This document shows, one piece after another, positions 41,655 through 49,956 of a DNA stretch of 64,000 nt. A program made the translations under genes and the position numbers. Within the stretch, counting starts at the first letter, position 1. Each line of letters opens with the position of its first letter. Where the stretch lies: contig NZ_SMZP01000004.1 of the NCBI RefSeq assembly GCF_013181195.1, positions 186,001 through 250,000 of the forward strand, written 5' to 3'. The notes under the pieces are model-generated. The model made no database searches, was not told the DNA's origin, and saw only the letters and a program-made list of their open reading frames with translations. Source of the stretch: Caulobacter sp. RHG1 (lineage in GTDB: Bacteria > Pseudomonadota > Alphaproteobacteria > Caulobacterales > Caulobacteraceae).

Positions 41655-42941
41655 ATGCGCCGCTTCTCGTTTTCCGACCCCGATTTCCAGGCCGCCTTCA
41701 AGGCCTTCCTCGACGAGCGTCGCGGCTCGCCGGCCGATGTCGACGCCGCCGCGGCCCACGTGCTCGAAGCGGTGCGGACCCATGGGCTCGAGGCGCTGCT
41801 CGATTTCAGCCGCAAGTTCGACAAGGTCGAGCTGACCGCCGAGACCATTCGCGTCACCGCCGAAGAGATCGAGCAGGGCTGGGCCGACACGCCGGCCGAC
41901 GTGCGCGAGGCCATTGCCTTCGCCGCCGCCCGCATCCGCGCCTATCACAGCCGCCAGCGTCCGGCCGACCAGGCCTGGACCGACGAGGCCGGCGTTGAGC
42001 TGGGCTGGCGCTGGACGCCGCTGGAGGCCGTGGGCGTCTATGTGCCCGGCGGCCGCGCGGCCTATCCCTCCACCGTACTGATGAACGCCGTGCCCGCGCA
42101 GGTCGCCGGCGTCGACCGCATCGCCATGGTCACCCCGCCCGGCAAGCTGCAGCCCGCCGTGCTGGCCGCCGCCAAGGAAGCCGGCGTCACCGAGATCTGG
42201 CGCGTGGGCGGGGCGCAGGCCGTCGCCGCCCTGGCCTATGGCGCGGGTCCGATCCAGCCGGTCGACAAGATCGTCGGTCCTGGAAACGCCTATGTCACCG
42301 CCGCCAAGCGCCGCTTGTACGGGGTGGTTGGGATCGACGCCCTGGCTGGTCCGTCCGAGATCGTCGTGGTTGCCGACAACAAGAACAATCCCGACTGGAT
42401 CGCCGCCGACCTGCTGAGCCAGGCCGAGCACGACCCGGCCGCCCAGTCGATCCTGATCACCAACGACGAGGCCTTCGCCGCCGCCGTCGAGCAGGCCGTG
42501 GCCGAGCGCCTGAAGACCCTGGCCACCGGCGAGGACGCCGCCGCCTCGTGGCGCGACCACGGCGCGGTGATCATCGCCCCGCTGGACGAGAGCCCGGCCC
42601 TGGTCGACGCCATCGCCCCCGAGCACGTCGAGTTCGCGCTGGACGAGCCCGAGCGTCTGTCGGACCGCGTCCGCCACGCTGGCGCGATCTTCCTGGGCCG
42701 CGTCACGCCAGAGGCGATCGGCGACTACGTGGCCGGTTCGAACCACGTGCTGCCGACCAGCCGCGCGGCGCGCTTCCAGTCGGGGCTGTCGCTGTACGAC
42801 TTTCTCAAGCGGACCTCGATCGTGAAGTGCGACGCGGCCTCGTTCGGGATCCTGGGCCCCCACACGGTCGCCCTGGCCAAGGCCGAGGGCCTGCCGGCTC
42901 ACGCCCTGTCGGCATCCATTCGGTTGCCTTCTGGCGACTGA
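41655..42941 (+). CDS. hisD: Histidinol dehydrogenase
   Basis: A 428-residue enzyme of the last two steps of histidine synthesis. Family blocks visible: PLEAVGVYVPGGRAAYPSTVLMNAVPAQVAGV, GGAQAVAALAYGAGPIQPVDKIVGPGN, the QAEHDP motif with zinc-site His and EHVEFALDEPE, and GSNHVLPTSRAARF. ATG 41655 gives the normal N-terminus; upstream frame extension overlaps the permease gene and is rejected. Confidence 0.96.
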   Translation: MRRFSFSDPDFQAAFKAFLDERRGSPADVDAAAAHVLEAVRTHGLEALLDFSRKFDKVELTAETIRVTAEEIEQGWADTPADVREAIAFAAARIRAYHSRQRPADQAWTDEAGVELGWRWTPLEAVGVYVPGGRAAYPSTVLMNAVPAQVAGVDRIAMVTPPGKLQPAVLAAAKEAGVTEIWRVGGAQAVAALAYGAGPIQPVDKIVGPGNAYVTAAKRRLYGVVGIDALAGPSEIVVVADNKNNPDWIAADLLSQAEHDPAAQSILITNDEAFAAAVEQAVAERLKTLATGEDAAASWRDHGAVIIAPLDESPALVDAIAPEHVEFALDEPERLSDRVRHAGAIFLGRVTPEAIGDYVAGSNHVLPTSRAARFQSGLSLYDFLKRTSIVKCDAASFGILGPHTVALAKAEGLPAHALSASIRLPSGD

Positions 42942-42962
42942 CGCGCGAACCTCCTTCGACAG

Positions 42963-43457
42963 ATGAGCACCGACGCCCGCGCCAGCCACCGGATCAAGTC
43001 GATCGAGATCGATGACGACAGCCTTGCGGCCGCTTCGCGCGACCAGGAGCAGGAGCGTCAGGTCGCGATCTTCGATCTGCTGGAAGCCAATTATTTCGAG
43101 CCGGTGGAAGCCGCCGGCGGTCCTTACGACCTGCGCCTGTCGCTGATCGAGAACCGGCTGGCCTTCGACATCAAGGGGCCGGACGCCCCCGACGAACGGT
43201 GGGAACGCCGGCACCTGCTGTCCCTGTCGCCCTTCCGCGGGGTGATCAAGGACTACTTCATGATCTGCGACAGCTACTATTCGGCGATCCGAAACTCGAC
43301 GCCGCAGCAGATCGAGGCCTTGGACATGGGCCGGCGCGGCCTGCACAACGAGGGCTCCAATCTCCTGCGCGAGCGGCTGGACGGCAAGGTCAAGACCGAC
43401 CTCGACACGGCGCGGCGCCTGTTCACCCTGATCTGCGCGCTGCACTGGCGGGGCTAG
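42963..43457 (+). CDS. UPF0262 family protein
   Basis: A 164-residue protein with the family blocks RIKSIEIDDDSLAAASRDQEQERQVAIFDLLEAN, LSLSPFRGVIKDYFMICDSYYSAIR and EALDMGRRGLHNEGSNLL. Conserved in alphaproteobacteria next to hisD; function unknown. Confidence 0.93.
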   Translation: MSTDARASHRIKSIEIDDDSLAAASRDQEQERQVAIFDLLEANYFEPVEAAGGPYDLRLSLIENRLAFDIKGPDAPDERWERRHLLSLSPFRGVIKDYFMICDSYYSAIRNSTPQQIEALDMGRRGLHNEGSNLLRERLDGKVKTDLDTARRLFTLICALHWRG

Positions 43458-43462
43458 GGGGC

Positions 43463-43921
43463 GTGGTCGACTCGCTGCCCGGCGCGGTGCTGTTCACCTG
43501 CAATTACAATCGCGTGCGCTCGCCGATGGCCGAGGGGCTGTTCAAGCGCTTCTATGGCACGCGGGCGTTCGTCGACTCCTGCGGTCTGAAGCCGGACCCG
43601 GCGGGGGAGGGCGTCGATCCGTTTGTCGTCGTGGTCATGGACGAACTGGGCCTGGACGTCTCCGAACACCAGCCCAAGACCTTCGCCCAGTTGGAGGACG
43701 ACAGCTTCGATGTCGTCGTCTCGCTGACCCCCGAAGCCCAGCACAGGGCCGTTGAACTGTCGCGCGACCGATCCGTCGAGATCGAGTACTGGCCCACTCA
43801 CGATCCGACGCTCACGGACGGTTCTCGCGAAGCGCGGCTGGAGGCCTATCGCGAGGTTCGAGACACCCTGGCGCAGGCCATCAAGCAACGTTTCGGCGCA
43901 CCATCGACGTTTGGGGGGTGA
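43463..43921 (+). CDS. Low-molecular-weight phosphatase/arsenate reductase-like protein
   Basis: A 152-residue protein from GTG 43463 (VDSLPGAVLFTCNYNRVRSP). The P-loop is CNYNRVRSP, i.e. C-x5-R-S, with catalytic Cys about residue 12, and the acid region reads YWPTHDPTL. It is close to low-molecular-weight tyrosine phosphatases and ArsC-like reductases. Placement between UPF0262 and infA is typical of this block, so a housekeeping rather than arsenic role is likely. Confidence 0.85.
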   Translation: MVDSLPGAVLFTCNYNRVRSPMAEGLFKRFYGTRAFVDSCGLKPDPAGEGVDPFVVVVMDELGLDVSEHQPKTFAQLEDDSFDVVVSLTPEAQHRAVELSRDRSVEIEYWPTHDPTLTDGSREARLEAYREVRDTLAQAIKQRFGAPSTFGG

Positions 43922-44017
43922 ATGCGTTATAGAGGCGCCTCGCCGCGAATGGCCTCGTTCTGACTCGATGTCGAACGGGGGCTCGCGGCTGTCCGATTCG
44001 TTCCATTGAGAGGCCTG

Positions 44018-44236
44018 ATGGCTAAGGAAGAACTGCTCGAGTTTCCCGGTACGGTCAGCGAACTGCTGCCGAACGCCACCTTCCGGGTGACCCTCGAGAA
44101 CGCACACGAGATCATCGCTCACACCGCTGGCAAGATGCGCAAGAACCGCATCCGCGTGCTGGCCGGCGACAAGGTCCTGGTCGAGATGACCCCCTACGAC
44201 CTGACCAAGGGCCGTATCACCTACCGCTTCAAGTAG
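44018..44236 (+). CDS. infA: Translation initiation factor IF-1
   Basis: A 72-residue S1-fold protein, [20 protein letters not shown], then [35 protein letters not shown], almost the textbook IF-1 sequence. It blocks the ribosomal A site during initiation. ATG 44018 gives the exact family length. Confidence 0.98.
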   Translation: MAKEELLEFPGTVSELLPNATFRVTLENAHEIIAHTAGKMRKNRIRVLAGDKVLVEMTPYDLTKGRITYRFK

Positions 44237-44243
44237 GACGGCG

Positions 44244-44867
44244 ATGGCCCAGACGACGGCCGTCCAGATGACGGCCGGCCAGCCGGCGCTGGTGCTGGCC
44301 AGCGCTAGCCCGCGCCGCCTCGACTTGCTGGCCCAGGTCGGCGTTACGCCCGACCGGGTCGATCCCGCCGACATCGACGAGTCCGCGCTGCGCGACGAGA
44401 CCCCGCGCCGCCATGCCCTGCGCCTGGCGCAGGAAAAGGCGCGCGTGGTCGCCGCCCGCTCGCCGGGCGACTTCGTCCTGGCCGCCGATACGGTGGTCGC
44501 GGTCGGCCGGCGCATCCTGCCCAAGGCCGAGACGCAGGCCGACGTGCTCTACTGCCTCAAGCTGCTCTCGGGCCGGAACCACAAGGTTCTGACGGGCGTC
44601 GCCTTGATCGGGCCGGACGGTCGCGAGGCTTCTCGTCTCGTCGAGACCAAGGTCGGCTTCAAGCGCCTGTCGGACGCCGAACGCGACGCCTATGTCGAAA
44701 GCGGCCAATGGCAGGGCAAGGCGGGCGGCTATGGCGTCCAGGGCCTGGCTGGCGGCTTCATTACCGAGCTGCAGGGCTCATACCCAAGCGTCGTGGGTCT
44801 GCCGCTGTACGAGACGCTGAACCTTCTGACGGGTCTGGGATACCGCGCCCAGGGTGACCAGGCATGA
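44244..44867 (+). CDS. maf: Maf-like nucleotide pyrophosphatase
   Basis: A 207-residue protein: LVLASASPRRLDLLAQVGV, DFVLAADTVVAVGRRILPKAET and GQWQGKAGGYGVQGLAGGFI with YPSVVGLPLYET are Maf/YhdE blocks. Such enzymes hydrolyse non-canonical or damaged nucleoside triphosphates. A later ATG at 44268 could be the true start. Overlaps the RNase gene downstream by 4 bases. Confidence 0.93.
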   Translation: MAQTTAVQMTAGQPALVLASASPRRLDLLAQVGVTPDRVDPADIDESALRDETPRRHALRLAQEKARVVAARSPGDFVLAADTVVAVGRRILPKAETQADVLYCLKLLSGRNHKVLTGVALIGPDGREASRLVETKVGFKRLSDAERDAYVESGQWQGKAGGYGVQGLAGGFITELQGSYPSVVGLPLYETLNLLTGLGYRAQGDQA

Positions 44868-45910
44868 GCGAGCGCAGGGCTTACCTCTATAAGGGCGTCG
44901 GCGAGACGGTCGGGGTCGTGACCCTGGATGGTCGCCCCGAGCGCCTGTTCGTGTCCTGGCCCACAGACGACGTCCTAGACGCCGAGGGCGTGCGGGGCGT
45001 CGCCCGTATCAAGAAGATCGAGAAGGCCTTCGCCTCGGCCTTCGTGGCCCTGCCGGACGGCCAGGACCTGATCCTGCCGCTACGGCCCGACATGCCGGCC
45101 CTGGTCGAGGGCGGGCTAGTCGAGATCGAGATCAAGACCGCCTCGCGCCGCGGCAAGGCCGGCGTGGCCCGCTTCATCGCCGAAGGGCAGGGCGAGCCGC
45201 GTGTGCTCGAGGCCGCCCCGACGATCGAGGAGCGCCTGCGCCATCATGTGAAGGCAGGCTCGCCGTCCACGGGCGACAAGGCCCTGCTGGCGGTCGAGGA
45301 GGCCGAGGCCGATATCCTGGCGACAATCTTCGCCCTGCCGGGCGGTGGCGACATCGCCGTGGAGCCGACCCGCGCTCTGACGTCGGTCGATGTCGACCTC
45401 GGTGCGCGCGAGGGCGCCGATTCGAAGCGCGCCGCCCGCCAGGCCAACATGGCGGCCCTGAGCGTCGCCTCGCGCGTCCTGCGCCTGAAGGGGCTGGGCG
45501 GCATCATCGTGTTCGATCTGGTCGGACGCGGTCACGACGCGCCGGCCCTGACCACGGCGGCCCGCAACGTCTTCTCCCCGGACAATCCGGGCGTCGGCGT
45601 CGGCGGAATCAGCAAGTTCGGCACGATGGAGATGATCGTGCCGCGCCGCGCGCCGCCGATTCTCGACCGTCTGCTCACCGAAACTGGCGCGCCGAATCCC
45701 CGCCACGTCGCCCGTCGTCTGGCGCGGGCGCTGGAGCGTGAGGGCAGGGCCGATCCCGGCGCGCGTCTGACGGCGCGCTGCTCGCCGGTCGTCGCCGAGT
45801 CGTTCGCTTCCGAGTTGGAATCGGGCGTCGCCGAACGTCTGGGTCGCAGATTCGCCGTCGAGGCGCAGGCTGACTGGCCCGTTGATCGCCTGGAGGTGTT
45901 CGCACGATGA
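44864..45910 (+). CDS. RNase E/G-family ribonuclease, short form
   Basis: A 348-residue protein much shorter than RNase E (about 900) or RNase G (about 490). The S1-like N-terminus contains RIKKIEKAFASAFVALPDGQDLILPL; the DNase-I-like catalytic core is seen as LRLKGLGGIIVFDLVG (catalytic Asp) with GISKFGTMEMIVPR. The Zn-link and C-terminal scaffold are missing. It overlaps maf upstream and yacG downstream, the common alphaproteobacterial order. It probably processes or decays RNA, but whether it is active without the usual tail is open. Confidence 0.85.
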   Translation: MSERRAYLYKGVGETVGVVTLDGRPERLFVSWPTDDVLDAEGVRGVARIKKIEKAFASAFVALPDGQDLILPLRPDMPALVEGGLVEIEIKTASRRGKAGVARFIAEGQGEPRVLEAAPTIEERLRHHVKAGSPSTGDKALLAVEEAEADILATIFALPGGGDIAVEPTRALTSVDVDLGAREGADSKRAARQANMAALSVASRVLRLKGLGGIIVFDLVGRGHDAPALTTAARNVFSPDNPGVGVGGISKFGTMEMIVPRRAPPILDRLLTETGAPNPRHVARRLARALEREGRADPGARLTARCSPVVAESFASELESGVAERLGRRFAVEAQADWPVDRLEVFAR

Positions 45911-46080
45911 GCACAGGATGCCCCATCTGCGGCAAGCCGGTCGAAAAGACCTTCCGTCCCTTCTGTTCGAAGCGCTGCGCGGATGTCGACCTGCAGCGCT
46001 GGCTCAGCGACCGATACGTCGTGCCGGGAGGCGATGAAGACGACGAAAATCCCCTGTCGGAAAGCATCAACAGGGAATGA
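45907..46080 (+). CDS. yacG: DNA gyrase inhibitor YacG
   Basis: A 57-residue zinc-ribbon protein, MSTGCPICGKPVEKTFRPFC then SKRCADVDLQRWL. The four Cys (C-x2-C ... C-x3-C) bind zinc. Homologues bind GyrB and inhibit gyrase. The acidic tail (GGDEDDENPLSE) is typical. It starts inside the stop of the RNase gene (ATGA). Confidence 0.92.
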   Translation: MSTGCPICGKPVEKTFRPFCSKRCADVDLQRWLSDRYVVPGGDEDDENPLSESINRE

Positions 46081-46179
46081 CAAAAGGGCGCTGGACTTCG
46101 CGTTCGGCCTCCCTTATAGACCCCCTCCTCGCTGAACGGCGAGGTCGCCGAGGCGGTTTTGACCGCTTGAGGCCAAGGT

Positions 46180-46255
46180 GCCTGAGTAGCTCAGTTGGTA
46201 GAGCAGCGGATTGAAAATCCGCGTGTCACTGGTTCGAATCCGGTCTCAGGCACCA
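46180..46255 (+). tRNA. tRNA-Phe (GAA anticodon)
   Basis: 76 bases. Acceptor GCCTGAG/CTCAGGC, D arm GCTC/GAGC, anticodon stem CGGAT/ATCCG with loop TGAAA centred on GAA, T arm CTGG-TTCGAAT-CCGG and encoded CCA. Confidence 0.97.
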
Positions 46256-46823
46256 CTTTCTTCCTTCTGGAAGTTCTGCAGTCCGGTCCGCCCCGCATCA
46301 GGGTCGGGCCCGTCGTCATTTCCCGTCGCGCGGCGATCCAGCCCGGCGGCCTAACGACGGATCTGCCGCCCGTGCGGGCGCCTTTCTTCATCGACCGGCG
46401 TTTTGTTGACTTGCTGCAGTGCAGCATCGTCATTCTCGTTGAAAGGGAAAAACCGCCCTTATTTCCAGGAAACCCTTTTGTGCGCTGCAGAAAGCGGCAG
46501 TGAGGAGGGGGCTCAACGACGAATTTGTGCCCACACGATCCTCTTGACGGTGCGAAAAGGGGTTGCCAAAGGACCACAGCCGCAATTCTAACATTGCGGT
46601 AAGACCGGAGCCCGAAAGGGCGTCGGTTGCCCGCGCTTCGAAACGATCCTTCTTGGGGGCTAGTCCTCGTGAGGGGCGTAACGGGTCGAGCGCAGCGAAG
46701 CGGGTCCGTCCTGGGGGGAGAGCAATCCAACCTCGGTTCGGGCTATTCAGAGTTAGGGTGGAGACGCTCTCGCGCGACGACCCTCGGTCCAAACGTGCTA
46801 GACCAATCAGGAACTGGCGAAAG
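46256..46823. other. Long intergenic region before exbB
   Basis: About 570 bases without a convincing gene; frames crossing it have poor coding character and one overlaps tRNA-Phe. It should hold the exbB-exbD-tonB promoter and possibly a long leader. One perfect palindrome lies at 46412-46426. Confidence 0.6.
46412..46426. promoter_or_regulatory. Perfect palindrome TGCTGCA-G-TGCAGCA upstream of exbB
   Basis: 7-bp exact arms around one G, about 400 bases before exbB and directly after TTGTTGACT, which could be a -35 region. It does not look like a Fur box. A regulator site is possible. Confidence 0.4.
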
Positions 46824-47717
46824 ATGCTCGACATTAAACGGAAGACCCCCCTCATCGCTCTCGTCGGCGCTTTTGCGCTGATGGCGAGCGCCCCGGCTTT
46901 CGCCCAAGACGCCGCGGCTCCGGCCCCCGCGACTTCGGAAGCCGCCGCCCCGGCCGCTGACGCCGCTGCTGCTCCGGCTCCGGAAGCTCCGGCCGCAGAA
47001 GCCCCGGCCGCCGAACCCGCCAAGGGCGGCCACGCGCTGACCCCGGTCGGCATGTTCATGGCCGCTGGCGCCGTCGTTAAGGTCGTCATGATCGGCCTGA
47101 TCCTGGCCTCGGTCTTCTCGTGGGTGCTGCTGCTCACCAAGCTGTTCGAGTTCGCCGCCCTCAACAAGCAATCGGACAAGTTCCTGGAAGCCTTCCGCGG
47201 CGCTCGCTCGATCGCCGACATCGCGCGCATCAGCTCGTCGGAAGAGTTCGAAGGCAACCCGATGGCCGACATGGCCTCGGCCGCTTCGCAAGAAGTCGAA
47301 CTGTCGCGTCAAGCTGGTCTGGCTGTCGCCGGCGAGCACCGTGACTCGACCCTGGGCCGCGCCACCTACGCCATCAACGCTGTGCAAGCCTCGCTGGCCA
47401 AGCGTCTGTCGGGCGGCATGGTGTTCCTGGCCTCGGTCGGTTCGGCCGGTCCGTTCATCGGTCTGTTCGGTACGGTTTACGGCATCATGACGTCGTTCAT
47501 CAACATCGCGAACACCAACACCACCAACCTCGCCGTCGTGGCCCCGGGTATCGCTGAAGCCCTGCTCGCCACCGGTATCGGTCTGTTCGCCGCTATCCCG
47601 GCCGTTATCTTCTACAACTACTTCCAGACCCGCATCTCGGGTTACGGCACCCGCTCGGAAGGCTTCGTTGCTGAACTGATGAACGCCATCTCGCGTCAGC
47701 TCGACAAGGGGGCGTAA
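46824..47717 (+). CDS. exbB: ExbB/TolQ-family proton channel protein
   Basis: A 297-residue protein with a signal peptide (LIALVGAFALMASAPAFAQD) and an Ala/Pro-rich periplasmic spacer of about 45 residues, typical of alphaproteobacterial ExbB. Three membrane helices follow; the conserved channel regions are LASVGSAGPFIGLFGTVYGIM and PGIAEALLATGIGLFAAIPAVIFYNYF. With ExbD it uses the proton gradient to energize TonB. ATG 46824 gives the signal peptide; the upstream frame extension is rejected. Confidence 0.93.
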   Translation: MLDIKRKTPLIALVGAFALMASAPAFAQDAAAPAPATSEAAAPAADAAAAPAPEAPAAEAPAAEPAKGGHALTPVGMFMAAGAVVKVVMIGLILASVFSWVLLLTKLFEFAALNKQSDKFLEAFRGARSIADIARISSSEEFEGNPMADMASAASQEVELSRQAGLAVAGEHRDSTLGRATYAINAVQASLAKRLSGGMVFLASVGSAGPFIGLFGTVYGIMTSFINIANTNTTNLAVVAPGIAEALLATGIGLFAAIPAVIFYNYFQTRISGYGTRSEGFVAELMNAISRQLDKGA

Positions 47718-47722
47718 CACCC

Positions 47723-48154
47723 ATGGCCGCCAAACTCTCAGGCGGTGGGGGCGACAGGTTTAACGTCGAACAGAACAGCGACATCAATGTTACGCCCTTC
47801 GTGGACGTTATGCTGGTGCTCCTGATCATCTTCATGGTGGCCGCTCCGATGGCCTCTGTGTCGGTCGAAGTGAACCTGCCGTCGGCGGTGGCGAAAGCGA
47901 CGCCCAACCCGCCGAAGCCTGTCTACATCTCGATCAAACAATCGGGACAAGTGTACATCGGGGACAATGAAACCTCGGTGGACTCGATGGGGCAGGACAT
48001 GGCCAGCGCTATCGGCCGCCGCGATCCTTCCAAGGAGCGCATCTTCATCCGGGCCGACGAGAAGGTTCGCTACGGGGCTTTCATGGAGGTTATGAACACC
48101 CTCCAGGATAACGGCTTCTACAGCGTGGCTCTCGTCGGACGGGATGATAGTTAA
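47723..48154 (+). CDS. exbD: ExbD/TolR-family protein
   Basis: A 143-residue protein with one membrane helix carrying the proton-path Asp (SDINVTPFVDVMLVLLIIFMVAAP) and a periplasmic domain (VYIGDNETSVDSM; RIFIRADEKVRYGAFMEVMNTLQDNGF). It begins 5 bases after exbB and precedes tonB. Confidence 0.95.
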   Translation: MAAKLSGGGGDRFNVEQNSDINVTPFVDVMLVLLIIFMVAAPMASVSVEVNLPSAVAKATPNPPKPVYISIKQSGQVYIGDNETSVDSMGQDMASAIGRRDPSKERIFIRADEKVRYGAFMEVMNTLQDNGFYSVALVGRDDS

Positions 48155-48167
48155 GTAGGGGTGCTGC

Positions 48168-48899
48168 ATGGCTGAACAAAATACGCCCGAGCATCGCCAC
48201 TACGATCCGCTCACCTCGGACGGTCCTCGCCGCAAAAAAGGCGGTGGTCCTTTCACCATCGCCCTGGCTGTGGTGGTTGGCCTTCACGGACTGCTCTTCG
48301 CATACCTCGCGAAGCAGAAGTTCGAGTCGGTGCTGAAGGAGTACTCGGACGAAGCTGTGGAAGTGGAGCTGCCTCCGCCTCCGCCGCCGCCTCCGCCGCC
48401 TCCTCCGCCGCCGCCGCCGACCAACGAGCCGCCGCCGCCTCCGGCTGTGGTGCAGCCGCGTCCCCCGGTGGCTCCGCCGCCGGACGTGACGCCGCCGCCG
48501 CCGCTGCCGATCCCGCCCGTCGAAAAGCGGGTGGAACAGACGGCTCCGCCGGTGATCTCTTCGGTGCCTCCGGTGCCGTCGAACCCGCCGGCTCGCGCCT
48601 CGGTGATCACGCGTCCCGACTGGGCCCGCAAGCCCTCGGGCGATGACATGGCCCGGTACTATCCGGACCGTGCTCAGCGCATGGAAGTCAGCGGTCGTGC
48701 GACGATCCGTTGCTCCGTGACGGCCAAGGGGACTCTGGAAGGCTGCTCGGTGGTTTCCGAGTCGCCCGCCGACATGGGCTTCGGCGACGCCGCGCTCAAG
48801 CTGGCGCGTCTGTTCCGGATGAAGCCGAAGACCCTCGACGGCGCGCCCGTCGACGGTGGTGAGGTGACCGTCCCGCTGGTGTTCCAGGTCCCGCAATAG
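48168..48899 (+). CDS. tonB: TonB energy transducer
   Basis: A 243-residue protein. The membrane helix (PFTIALAVVVGLHGLLFAYL) is followed by a proline-rich spacer with a run of 16 Pro, then mixed Pro/Val repeats. The C-terminal domain ([37 protein letters not shown]) contacts TonB boxes of receptors. It would serve the three receptors found in this window. Confidence 0.95.
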   Translation: MAEQNTPEHRHYDPLTSDGPRRKKGGGPFTIALAVVVGLHGLLFAYLAKQKFESVLKEYSDEAVEVELPPPPPPPPPPPPPPPPTNEPPPPPAVVQPRPPVAPPPDVTPPPPLPIPPVEKRVEQTAPPVISSVPPVPSNPPARASVITRPDWARKPSGDDMARYYPDRAQRMEVSGRATIRCSVTAKGTLEGCSVVSESPADMGFGDAALKLARLFRMKPKTLDGAPVDGGEVTVPLVFQVPQ

Positions 48900-48927
48900 G
48901 GCTTGGATCCAGGCGAAAGCTAAGAAG

Positions 48928-48965
48928 CGCCCCGGAGTTTCGGCTCCGGGGCGTTTTTCTTTTTA
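48928..48965 (+). terminator. Rho-independent terminator after tonB
   Basis: CGCCCCGGAG and CTCCGGGGCG arms (48928-48937 and 48944-48953) followed by TTTTTCTTTTT. Confidence 0.9.
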
Positions 48966-49047
48966 CCGTGGCGTTTTCCTTGGAAATCGTGCGGATCGGC
49001 GCTTGATCCCGAAAGGCGATTTCACTAAAGACAACGCCTCGCGATGC

Positions 49048-49124
49048 GCCGCCTTAGCTCAGTTGGTTAGAGCGCCGGTTTGTGGAACCGGAGGTCCTCA
49101 GTTCAAGCCTGAGAGGCGGTACCA
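49048..49124 (+). tRNA. tRNA-His (GTG anticodon), without G-1
   Basis: 77 bases. Acceptor GCCGCCT/AGGCGGT with a G1-T72 pair, D arm GCTC/GAGC, anticodon stem CCGGT/ACCGG around TTGTGGA, T arm CTCAG/CTGAG, discriminator A73 and encoded CCA. The base before G1 is C, so the usual G-1:C73 identity element is absent, as known for a large group of alphaproteobacteria. Confidence 0.96.
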
Positions 49125-49137
49125 TCGCAAGACCTTG

Positions 49138-49166
49138 AAAAGCCCGGGCTTCGTCCCGGGCTTTTT
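49138..49166 (+). terminator. Terminator after tRNA-His
   Basis: AGCCCGGG and CCCGGGCT arms (49141-49148 and 49155-49162) around CTTCGT, flanked by A and T runs (AAA before, TTTT after). Confidence 0.9.
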
Positions 49167-49326
49167 GCTTTTCCGGCTCCAGGCCGTGGCGCGGATCTGG
49201 GGCGGCCGACGACAATCCTCGGCAATATTCCCGTTCGGCGTCGTTCTTGTTCGCCTCCAAATTGTCACGGGGATAGGATGGAACGGCCGTGCTTCGCGTT
49301 GTGAACGCTGTGAGGGGGACTGGCGT

Positions 49327-49956
49327 ATGGTTCTGGGCGTCCCGCCCCACGCCCCGCGATTGAGGTCCGGATGGCGTCATTGCCCGCTCAGCGTTCTCGC
49401 GGCGGGGGTGGCGTTGTGCGTTCTGGCCGGCGGGGGCGCGACTGCGGCCGCGACGGGGGCCGGCGATCGCCAGCCGCTTCCGGTGCGCATCCCCGCCTAC
49501 GTCCTTAAAGCCAATTACCTCCACAAGTTCACGCCCTTCACGCAGTGGCCCGCGTCTGCGTTCGAGCGGTCCGGTGGCGCTTTCCGCCTTTGCATCGCGG
49601 GCCATGATCCGATGGGGGAGGCGATCGACCGCCTGGCCCAGGGCAAGCGCATCGGCGACCGGGCGATCGTCATCGTGCGGCTGGCCAGCGTCGGCAAGGA
49701 TGCCGATTGCCATGTCCTGTTCCTGGGGCTCTCGCGCACCCAGACGCCTCAGGACATGCTGGCCCTGGTGGCCGGCAAGCCGGTCCTGACCGTCGCCGAC
49801 GAAGCGCTGGAAGCGCCGGGCGCGGTGATCCAGTTCGTCACGGTCGGCGGCCGCCTGCGGTTCGAAATCCGTCCGGAGGCGGCGCAGGCCCAGGGGCTGG
49901 GTCTGAGCTCCAAGCTGATGGCGCTGTCGGTCTCCAGAGCAGGTGACGGACGATGA
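49327..49956 (+). CDS. YfiR-family periplasmic protein
   Basis: A 209-residue protein with signal peptide or anchor (LSVLAAGVALCVLAGGGATAAA). The YfiR (DUF4154) pattern is clear: VLKANYLHKFTPFTQWPASAF, FRLCIAGHDPMGEAIDRLAQGKRIGDRAI, CHVLFLGLSRTQTPQDMLALVAGKPVLTVAD and IQFVTVGGRLRFEIRPEAAQAQGLGLSSKLMALS. In Pseudomonas YfiR holds the CHASE8 receptor YfiN inactive. It overlaps the next gene by 4 bases (ATGA), so the two should work together. GAGGGGG precedes ATG 49327. Confidence 0.85.
   Translation: MVLGVPPHAPRLRSGWRHCPLSVLAAGVALCVLAGGGATAAATGAGDRQPLPVRIPAYVLKANYLHKFTPFTQWPASAFERSGGAFRLCIAGHDPMGEAIDRLAQGKRIGDRAIVIVRLASVGKDADCHVLFLGLSRTQTPQDMLALVAGKPVLTVADEALEAPGAVIQFVTVGGRLRFEIRPEAAQAQGLGLSSKLMALSVSRAGDGR

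Noticed and set aside
46195..46503. 102-codon ORF starting inside tRNA-Phe
   Set aside because: Overlaps the tRNA body and has no family match or ribosome site.
48369..48420. Proline codon run in tonB as a sequencing error or expansion repeat
   Set aside because: Mixed CCT/CCG codons keep the frame and Pro-rich spacers are normal in TonB.
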